A DNA stretch of 64,000 nt, from NCBI RefSeq assembly GCF_000327385.1, contig NW_008706746.1:4866156-4930155 (forward strand). The letters run 5' to 3'. Source of the stretch: Lottia gigantea. Taxonomy: Eukaryota; Mollusca; Gastropoda; Lottiidae. Shown in pieces: positions 32,763 through 44,700 of this stretch. Every line of letters starts with the position of its first letter. The stretch's first letter is position 1. The translations under genes were made by a program, and so were the position numbers. The notes beneath the pieces are model-generated. The model saw only the letters and a program-made list of their open reading frames with translations. It was not told where the DNA came from and did no database searches.

Positions 32763-35700
32763 TTAAACATCAGTATGATATTCATATCTTTCATCACTGG
32801 AATGATCCATGTCCTGAACCTTTATTGCCGTTTCAGGTTTTGATTTAAAAGCTGAAGTGATAGAAGGTGGTGGGTGATACCCTCTTGTGACGTCTGGTAG
32901 CTTTTTGAATGTGGGAAAATGTGGTAGGTCTTTAACCTGTGGGTTGTTCAGTTTCTGTTTCTTGCCCCGTTGCTTTTTCAGTTTAGTCACTTTCTACAAG
33001 ATAGAATATAGCTTGCCAGGCAAGGTAACATACGCCCACTGGCAGCTGTCAGAAATCATAAAACTTTCTTTAGTGACTGAAGTATGAATTTGTTCATATT
33101 TTAGAAATTTTAATAGTTTGAATTCAATGATATATATATTTACTGCCAGTTATTTATGCTGAGAAATTCCAATAACCAAAATACATCAAATTATCTGATC
33201 AATATACAAGATCACTCCATGTTTCATTAAAATCAATTGAAAACTAATTTTGACGCGTTTTTCCTTAGTCAAGGGCAATAACTCAAAGGCCGTTCATCGA
33301 AATATCATCAAATTCTAACTTGACCAAGATCTCATCAATATAAATGATCCCACCAAATTTCATTAAAATCAGTTGAAAACTGTTTGTTAAAACAATAGAG
33401 ACTACAAATTTTGACGCCTGTTTCCTATGTCAAGGACAATAACTCAAAAGCTGTTCATCGAAAGATCATCAAATTGAAACTTGTCCAAGATCTCATCAAT
33501 ATGAATGATTACATCAAATTTTATTAAAATCAGTTGAAAACTGTAGTCTCTATTGTGTTCCAAACAAATTTTGACGCGTTTTTCTTAAGTCAAGGGCAAC
33601 AACTGAAAAATCGAAAGATCGTCAAATTCGAACTTGACCAAGATCTCATCAATATAAATGATCACACCAAATGTCATTAAAATCAGTTGAAAACTGTAGT
33701 CTCTATTGTGTTCTCAAGAAATGTTGACGGATCAATGGACGGACGGACAGGGGCGACGGCAATATACGTCCACATTTCCAAAAGGATTATAATTGCTCGT
33801 AAACACACTACAAGGCATACTTCTTGACTGATTTCGACGAAAACTTGGTATGGTTGTTTCTTATCACCCAAGGATGAAGCCTATTGAAAATTAGAATACA
33901 TTTTTATTAGAAAATAATTAGTATGAGTTATTGCCCTTGTTCTTGAAAATGCGTTCATTTGTTAGCACGTAATCACTCTAGAAGGCACAATTCTTGACAG
34001 ATTTTTACGAAACTTGTGAGCGTTCGTAATTACCAAAGGATGAACCCTTTCGAAAAAGATAAAAATCGAAAAATATTTAGTATGAGTTATTGTATTTAGT
34101 ATGATTTTGACGAAACTTGGTGTGAGTGGTTTAAAATCAAAGCTACCAGTTACTTTGCCTGTCAAGTTATCTTCTAATTGTGAATAGGCCTATTAGTTAT
34201 GTTTATATGAGTAAACTGACTTATTCTACTTACGTTTGCCTGAACCTTCAATAGGAAATATATACCTCCGACAACCAAAATCACAACTCCAAATAACGTG
34301 CCAAAAATAATTAACACTAGAGTCACCACACCATTAACTGTGTCATCATCATCTTGATCACCATCATTTTCGCTTCCACCTCTACCATGATCTTTATCAA
34401 CACCTCCATCATTACCAATATCATTACTATTACCAACACCACCATCATTACCAATATCATCACTATTACCAACACCACCATCATTACCAATATCATCACT
34501 ATTACCAACACCATCAACATTACCAATATCATCACTATTACCAACACCGTCATCTTTACCATTACCATCACCATCAGGATTCTCTGAAGTTGTTATGACA
34601 ATACATAAAGTCATTCAGGAAAGTTACCTTCATTAAATAATGAGAAATATGAAGAAATAAACATTTTGATTAGAAAATGGAAATTGCTATCTTTTACACA
34701 CCCATTTGATCAAAATGTATCCGTTAATAGAATATAGGATATACCATGCATCATAACTTGATTAGATCTTGTTTACCTTTCATACTATAAGTTGCATTAA
34801 AGCCTTCATATTCATATTGGTCATCAGATATAAACGTTATTCGAAGTTTATTCGTGGTACTTGTAACCGGATCAGGAATAGACGAACCACAATGTACAGC
34901 TATTTCTTTGTCACCATCATAAATAACAACAAAATCAAACTCGCAATTATAATCCTCAAGCTGCAATCAAAATATTAACCAGTATCAAAACATTAAAAAT
35001 TAAATGCAAATCAGACGGAAGATCCGTGGTATATTCTAATAAGACATAGGCTTATAGAATTTCACTCGTGCATCTGTCCATATGGATCTATATCCATCCA
35101 GATAGAAAGAAAGAACAACATCAATCGAGTTCGTTGACATTGTACACTAGAAAACGTGGACACTGGAAAATAATATATAATGTATTGGATAAAAACTTAC
35201 GTCAAAATAATTAAATGTGAAGATAATAATTTTATCTTCAGGAGCTTCCACAGTCCAGTCACAAACAGCGTTCTGTGGATAAAGATTTGGAAAATTTGGT
35301 GATTGAATTGTACCACTTTCAGTGTTTATTACTCCACCACAATCTAAAATAATAACATAATTGTTATATTTTTGTTCGAATGCGGGAAGCTAAACGGTCT
35401 TTATTGTTCTAAATAAATGTACCAAATTATAAGCGTGAATACAATTTTTTAACTCGAAGCTATTAAAGCTCCTTTGACAGTGGCGGCGCCAGCCTTACGT
35501 GACTAGGTGTACAAATAGGGGGCAGACTGACTCAATGGGGGTGGGGGGGGGGGGGGGGGCACCTGAATTCAAATTTTGGCTACTCTGTGGTGGGGTCATA
35601 GTCGCAAGCCACTCATAGAGCATCTTCGATTAAAAAAAATGGATGGATTTTAATATAGCTTTAGTTTCAATGTTTAATATACACATAATGTAGGCTTATA

Positions 35701-38700
35701 GTTCCTTGCCTGAAAGAATACAGAATATGAAAGTGGGTCTTGAATATAATCACATCTATTGTCTATTCAATAGATGAATTTATTGCTGAGAGATACCTAT
35801 TATTTCTTAACTTCAAACTTATATTATTAATTAAATTCAATTTTATATATCATAGTCTCTTTAAGCAATTCATTAAAACATAACACCTCCACTTTAAGTA
35901 GACCAGATTATCCAGACTACATGCACAGTCCCAGTCAGTTAGCTTCCCCTTTAGAGCCTAGACTCTACAAGGTTATATATAGGGGGCAGCTTAGAGTGCT
36001 GTTGGTGCTCAGGCCCAAATCCAGTGCTTGTTGACCCCTGTACCCTCAGGGTCAAGCATATATGATATGTATATGTTCATGGTTTTAAATATTTGGATGA
36101 GTTTATGGTTTTAAAACATATATGGATGTTTTATGGTTTTAAGTATTTGGATGGTTTTAAAAAATATATGGGAAACGTCTCACTCAAGCTGAAATCACCA
36201 AATTCTACCAGACAATCAACGAAAACAAAAACAGAGAAACCATATCTCTACCAACTGAAATGGACACTACACCTGCACCATCTAGAGTCACCACGCTACC
36301 GAACCAAACCCCTAAACGAGCCCGAAGTTCACCGACTCCTAGTCCAGCAGACATAGGTAAACGCTCTCGTAGAGAGGGCACTCTCCTTCTCTTTTCTCTT
36401 TCAGACTCGTCTTCCCCTTCCACGCCATCTGAATCTTCACCGCGTGATCCAGGATCCGCCAACCTTTTTTCCTTCTGTGCGTTTTAGGACCAGAAAACCC
36501 CTCAGTCTCCATCCAAGTCGAGACGTGTATCCAGACCTTCCCCCCTCGAACCAGATCCCAGTCCGTGCCCAATGCTACAGAATTCTTACCCCGGTGCCCA
36601 AATCCATCACATACAGTCAATTCTGGAATCATACGACCATGATCCCAAACCTACTACCGTCATTCTTCATGTAGGCCTCAACAACCGTGATCAGCTACCA
36701 ACGACCTCCTTTAACCAAGCCCAGAAATTAATCGCTACAGCCAACAAAACCTTTCAAACTCCAAGATACTCTTCACATGTATACCCATCTCATATAAAAT
36801 CTCGAAGGAAGCACAACAGAACCTCAGCACCCTCAACAACATGATGATGGAGACCAATATCAACAGCACAACAATCTTACCACCCTTCGAAGAAGAATTC
36901 GAACCAGTTGATAATCTTCATTGGTCTCCAGAAACAGCAATCAGTATTTATTTGTTTTGGATACACCAGCGTCAAGTCTTTAAACTAATTACTGGGGACA
37001 AAAATACTGAGAGGCCACCGCTAGGCCAAACTGTAGTTAACTTGAGCCGCAAAATTCTCACACCCCTTCAGCAATCAATCTTAGACCGTAGACTTAAGTT
37101 TATTCCCACACCAAAGATAGTCAACTTAAATTATCTCCGACCATCCATTGAACGATTTCAACGAAATCTTAGCTGCACATATTTTTTTCGAAATCACCCC
37201 ACGTGGTGCTAGAACAATGTTTATTCCTAAATCCTCGTGGACACCCCCTCAGTCCGCCATCCATCCTGAAATATTGAAAGCATTTGCTGGTATGAATAGC
37301 CAAACAGCGAACGTTTCCATAACACACGAAAAGCCTAATCTCACAAGAGTGGAACGTGAAGCGTTTAACTTACTCAAGAAAGACGATAGCATTGTTATTA
37401 AAAAGAGTGACAAAGGTTCATGTTGTGTCATTCATTATACCATTTTACCGAAACCAATTTTCAAAGAAACTGCTAATATGATTACAATATTCTTGCCGAT
37501 TTAGTCGAAACTAGTTATCTCAAACAGAAACAATATGACTATCTGTCTGCCAAACCTGATTGTCGCGAGAGACATCTGTACACTTTGCCTAAAATCCATA
37601 AGAATCCAACCAAGGAGTGGTTTATCTCGACTAAAGGCCGCCCGATTATATGGGCAGTATGCAGTGTCAGAATACATTGATCATTTCTTACTACCTCTAG
37701 CATGTCAACATCGCGCCTACCTTAAAGACATAACCGATTTTGTCAATAAAATAAAAAATCTTCGAGTTCCCTCTAATGCTATTTTAATTTCTATCGACGT
37801 TTCTTCTATGTGCGGATAAACGAGGCTCCACTGTATACCAATATCGATAACACTACTGGCAGTTCGTAAAGCTTTTAATAGAAACCCAGAACCAAACAGA
37901 CCCGATGATGCAATTCTACAGCGTTTAGAGATCTGTCTTTGTCGAAACGATTTCACATTTAATGGTAAAACTTATTTACAAACTTCAAGGGCAGCTATGG
38001 GCAAACGATTCGCCCCTTCGTACGCAAACCTTTTCATGGCAGAGTGGGAACGTGAAGTGTTGCCCCTGTGTCCATTTGACCCACTTTTTTAAGGACATTT
38101 TTATGGTTTAGACTTATTCTATCTAACAGTTTTGGGAATTCTTTGAAATTCTCAACAACCACCATCCTTCCTTCAAACTAACCGCAAACGTGAGTGACAA
38201 AAGCATAGACTTTCTCGATACCACTGTCTTTAAGGAAGATTCCATAGCAGAAACAAATAAACTGGATATTAAAGTGTATTTCAAAGAAACTGATACTCAT
38301 CAACTCTTGCACAAGAGCTCCTTTCACCCAAAACATACCTTTTCTGGCATAATTAAGTCACAAGTTTTACAAGATCTTCTGATTTCAACTAAGCCTGCAC
38401 GATTGTTTTCTCAAAACTGAAAGAGCGTGGGTACTCTAAATGATTTTTACGAAACATAAAAAATTCCACCTTAGCACAGATAGCAGCTAAAAACAGGCTT
38501 TATGCCGAAGTACCTCCAGGTTTAAGAAGTGCTCCATGTTTGTACAGTAGATGCAAAACATGTCCCTTTATATCAGAAACACATTATTTTGAAAGCAACT
38601 AAAAAGGTACCCGATCCAGGAAACATCTAACATATGAACATTCGAATGTAATACATTTAATTTCATGCAAGAAATGCCCGAAACAATATATAGAAGAAAC

Positions 38701-41700
38701 TAAGAATAATTTACGAACTCGTTTTAATGCTCATAGGTCGGATATTAAATTAAAGAAAGACAAGCCTGTTTCTAATCATTTCAACCCTTACCCAAGTTTC
38801 ACTCCTCTGTCCCAAACTACCAATTTTTTATGTAAGATTTCTTGATGATATTTTCTTAATTTGGACTCATACAATAGATGAATTTTGGGAATATTTTGAT
38901 ACTCTCAATAGCCACCACCCTTCTGTAAAATTAACTTCTAATATTAGAGACAAACAGATTGATTTTCTAGACACCACAGTTTTTAAAGATACCAATTTTC
39001 ATGAAACCAATCAATTAGATATTAAAGTTTTTTTTAAGCCCACTGATACTCACCAACTTTTATTAAAATCATCTTTTCATCCTAAACATACCTTTTCTGG
39101 CATTATAAAGTCGCAGATCTTGAGATTTCACCGAATTTGTACGCGCAAGAAGGACTTCGAGGAGGCTTGTTCAATTGTTTTCCAAAAATTGCGCGAACGT
39201 GGATATTCTAGAAGGTTCTTGAGAGGTATTAAAAGCTCAACAGTTGCTGAAATCTCTGCTAAAAATAATTCGATTCTTTTGCCAATACCAAATTCTTCAG
39301 TTTATCCTTGTAACAACCCTCGCTGTCAAACCTGTCCCTTCATTTTACCAACAAATTCTTTCCGAAATAGACGCACAGATTCCATATTTCAAGTAAATGA
39401 AAAACTCAACTGCAACAGCAAAAATATTATTTATCTCATTTCTTGCACAAAATGTGACGAACAATACGTTGGGGTGACAAAACATTCGTTAAGGGTCCGT
39501 TTCAACCATCATAAGTCTGACATCAACTTTAAAAAAATTAATAAAACCGTTTCAAAACACTTCAATCAACCCGATCACCAATTAACAGACCTGAAAATCA
39601 TTCCCATTGAACAGATATACGAACAACCTGGCATTGATACAAAGAAAATTCGACTCATTCGCGAAAATTATTGGATAAACAAATTACAAACCATGCATCC
39701 TTTAGGAATGAACATCCAAGTTGATTTCCAAATTATACCTTTGGTTATTCAATACAACAACACAGCTGGTCAAGTTCCCCGAATAATTATCCGTCTTTAC
39801 AAAGAATTGAAGGAAAAATTTCCAACAGTCTTTACAAATGATTTAGTTATCGCCTATACCCGTAATAAAAATCTAAATGATATCTTAGTCCGTGGTAGAT
39901 TACCCCCCATCCCCCTTCCATAGGTTTAGTACATTTCCTTTAATTAATAATTCTTATTTATGATAACTTGCAATTGAAGAGTTTCCTCGCAAAAATATCA
40001 TACATGTATACTATTTTCACTTAATAAATTATATATATTATTTATATGAAATACGCATTTTCCTTTTCATTTAATATAGGACGATTCCTCAGTTTCACCA
40101 GTAAAAATATTTATCATGATTTCCATGGTTATTAATGTTCCTGTTGGAACCAGTATTCTTCTTATATATTTCAGATTCGGAAGATAATGGATTTGCATTT
40201 CAAATATTCTATATCATTCTTTTAAACTAACTTCACAAACACTCTATCACTAGAGGTTACGCCTACATGCCTGTGCCTGTGCTTTCGTAACATTTTTTAA
40301 CCGCAATATTACAACCTTAAATTCCTAATTCCAATTGAGCGCATAGAAATTGACTTGCCCGAAGATGAAACTACCAAATTCCGTCAATCTAGGGAAGCTC
40401 ATTGGATTGAGACATTGAATACAGCAAGACCTATAGGACTAAATATTCGTCATAATGTAGGCAAAGCACCTTTTGTTGACCCGTTCAATACAACCAGCAA
40501 TCGAGCAAGCAAGATAGTTCATGCCGACTATAAGAGCCTTCAAGATAATTTTCCCCATGTCTATAAGCAGAAAATGATAGTTGCATATTCAAAAAATAAG
40601 AACTTAAATGATAATATTGTTCATAGTAAACTAAAAACAATCAGTATATAATAGATACTATACTTCTCGCCCATCGGGCGAGTTCTTTTTTCTAATTTCA
40701 GATCAAATCATAACAGAAGAAAACCCAGTATAAGACCCTCCATCATAATTTCTAAATAAAATGTCTGCTCCACCCTAGGCCTGTACATTTGGGAGAATCA
40801 ATCAATAATTTGGTGTATATCATTATATGTATATTATATTGGTAACTGGTTGGCTTGCCATTTTTCATGTCGGCAGCAAAAATAAAAAATTGTATTTTTA
40901 TAGATGTATTCTTATCAGCTGTGCCATATCAATGCCAATAAATTTTACCTAACACCTATACTTATGTCTTATCTTTTCTGCAATAATATATAACATTCAT
41001 AAGTACTAGAAACTGGGAATTTCTCTTCTTTCTATTTTTGGACTCACATGAATTTGAAAATTTAGGCGCAGAGTTGTGAACACGATTAATGATTAGTTTA
41101 ATCTGTACATGAAAGTCTGTGGAAGAAACGGTCGGTGTAGATGATAATAGAACAATCTGTATATTTACCTGGTGTTACAGACGTAGTCAATATTGTATCA
41201 GTTGTACCTACAAATTAAATAAAGTGAATTGAAATGGAGTTTTACGTCTTAGTAGGCGGTCCTACTTTACTGATCTAGTTTTGGCTAATGTAGACGGAAA
41301 TGGGAAATTTCGCCTTGAAAAATCTGCATAAATATAGAGAGATCTGTGATCTGAGGGAAATCGGGAAGATAAATAAGATGGCATTATCTTTTTTATCAGT
41401 CTGGCCGTTCAGGTTGGCGACAAGCGTCTATTTGTGCGTCCACAATTGCTCGTAAACGATTTAGAAAGCACAATTCTTGACGGAATTTGAAAAAACTTGG
41501 GATTGATGTTTGTATTCACTCAAAGATGAACGCTAATTGAAAGCAGAAAAATTGAAAAATATTTATGAGTTATTGCCCTTGCTCTTGAACATGCCTTCAA
41601 TTTTTAGCTTGTAAACACTCTAGAAGGCACAATTTTCAACGGATTTTGACGAAACCTGGTGCGAGTGTTTGTAATCACCCAATGATGAACCCTATCAGCA

Positions 41701-44700
41701 AAATCATTATTATTGTCCTTGTTCTTGAAAACGCGTTCTAATTTTAGCTTGTAAACACTCTAGAAGGGACAATTCTTGAAGGGTTTTGACGAAACTTCGT
41801 TTGAGTATTTGTAATTACTCGAAAATCTGATAGTATGAGTTATTGCGCTTGTTCTTGTTCTATTTTTGAGCTTGTAAACACTCTAGAAGGCGCAACTTTC
41901 AACGGATTTTGACAAACTTGTTATTGTTAATTATCACCCATAGATGAAGTCTATTGAAAGAAAAAAAATGAGAACTATTTTTTTTTTTGCTCCCCGAGAT
42001 ATGCGATGTATGCGGAGATATAAAACCGAAGTCAAAAGAAAACACCCCTTTAACGGAAATATTATCAAAAATGTTATTTCGAGTCATTGTATAGGTAATT
42101 CTGCAGATCATTCAGAGGCAAAATATTCTACATATTGGAAACATAAGAATTATTTCTATCAGAAATATATTTTTCATGTATCACATAAAAGTAGATATTT
42201 CTAATTATGACTAAGCATAAGAAATATAAGTATATTACCAAATTGGGCAGCAATGTTTTATTTACCTATAGCCATTGTTGTTATACTATTTGGTGATGTA
42301 CCAGAGCTACCTATAATTGACATGAAATTTTCAGTTTGGCAAACCTTATATTTTAAAAGGTACAAGCCATGGGTTATTATTGCTAATACCACCAGTATTA
42401 CAGGCTTATCTTTTTACATCAAAGAACTTTTGCGATAGTTACGTCACAAAACGCTAAGTCTTACTGAAAATTGAAATGGTGCAAATTGATGCAACCAGGC
42501 CCTATGTTAAAAGGAAAATCTTTTGACGATAAACAAATAACTAGTTCATGTTTTAATAATCCGGCTGTATTTTCATTTTTGATAATCAAGATATACAATG
42601 CATCATAACTTAATGAGGTCTTGTTTACCTTTCATGCTATAAGTTGCATTAAAGCCTTCATATTCATATTGGTCATCAGATATAAACGTTATTCGAAGTT
42701 TATTCGTGGTACTTGTAACTGGATCAGGAATAGGTGAACCACAATATACAGCTATTTCTTTGTCACCATCATAAATAACAACAAAATCAAACTCGCAATT
42801 ATAATCCTCAAGCTGCAATCAAAATATTAACCAGTTGTTAGACGATGCTGTATCAAAACATTAAACATAAGTAAATAGTAACATATTAAACTGCATTCTT
42901 CCTTTGCTGTTTTCAGGCAAAAATAATTGCCTAAAATGGGAAAAACAATGGTGTATTATACGAGCAATTTGTTGTTGTACCATACTTGGATAACTTAACA
43001 TGAAAGATAAAGAGGAAAGTAGATGGAGCCTGGTGTGCTACAACAAGTGCATTTTGATGTGATTGCACGACTGAAGCTCCACCCCCTTTTTCAAAACACA
43101 AAACAAAACTCATGACTTGCACGAGCTTCTATTCCATTGGATGAAACGGTAACGTGATCAATGCCGCCATATGTTCAAGCTGTCAGTCAAGTCATACCAT
43201 TAACAAACATTATGTTTAAGAACCGCGGTATGTTCTACTAAGACGTAGGTTTATTCCATATGGATCTATCTCCATCCAGAGACACCAGAAAGAACAACAT
43301 CAATCGAGTTTGTTGACATTGTACACTAGAAAACGTGGACACTGGAAAATAATATATAATGTATTGGATGAAAACTTACGTCAAAATAATTAAATGTTAA
43401 GATAATAATTTTATCCTCAGGAGCTTCCACAGTCCAGTCACAAACAGCGTTCTGTGGATAAAGATTTGGAAAATTTGGTGATTGAATTGTACCACTTTCA
43501 GTGTTTATTACTCCACCACAATCTAAAATAATAAGAACATAAGAAAATAGAATTTAGTATCGTTTTAGGGCATTAAAAAACATTTTGCATAATTTTCTTT
43601 ACATATGTGAACTTCTAGAAAACGATATAGAAATCGTAAACGTGAAAAGTTTGTAATGTGGAAGAAACGGTCGGTGTAAATGATAATAGAACAATCTGTA
43701 TATTTACCTGGTGTTACAGACGTAGTCAATATTGTATCAGTTGTACCTACAAATAAAATAAAGCAAAATAAAATGGAGTTTTACGTCCTACTTTTCTGCT
43801 CCAGTTTAGGCTACCAGACAGAACAGATATTGCAATGTGCAATGAGGATGTGCAATGAGGAGAATATTTCTTGCACAATATCACAATTAGTCTGCTTCTT
43901 TTCACAGAACATGAGAGATCTTTAATGTAGGATGTAGGAAACTGGGCCTTGAGAACACAGGCATCTGTTTCTATCAATAGTATATTATATCTATATAGTA
44001 TATTATATCTATATAGTATATATATATATAGATAATTATATTATTTTATAGAAACAGATGTCTGTGCTTGAGAACTTTGTCCAAATTGTAGTCAGTCTGT
44101 TAATCTATATCAATAATTAACAATTAATCTATAAACATCATTGCCATATTTTTGTTACAATATAACACTTACAATATCTATCATGAGGATAATTGAAATT
44201 GATTCAATCGAACCATCTTCTATTAGAAAGGAAATTGGATACAAGCATTTACATATAGATATACATGTACATATATACATGTACACTGCTTTCATTGACA
44301 TCCAATTAAAAAACAGTGTTTTTCATTTAAAAGGCCTAGTTATTTTGGTGGATCGGTGTGGTATTTGTGTCAGTAATAATATTATTGGGCTAGAGATAAG
44401 TAGTAGGAGTGAAACAAAAGGTCGTGCTTACTTTGTTCACCGCCATATCCGCCATAGTAATCGGGGTAGTTGTAATATCCTGAAATATAAAGGCATTACC
44501 TTACTGTCATATATCACATATTATTTCTTATATCGTATATTATCATACAAGCGCTGGATTAAAGGGATTGTAAAGAGGTTTTCTAAATTTCTAATGTTTA
44601 TCGAGGACACTGATAGCATCAATATGCACTATTCAAATTTTCAATCTGACGTCTGTGGTTCCTGCAATTCCACTAAAACTAAGTGATTGATGAGGTCACT

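Noticed and set aside
36190-40690. Hammerhead ribozyme of Penelope-like elements
   Set aside because: I looked for CTGATGA followed by GAAA near the ends and found no convincing set.
44141-44686. 181-codon plus-strand frame
   Set aside because: Covers intron, a minus-strand exon and half a MITE; no family and no bias.
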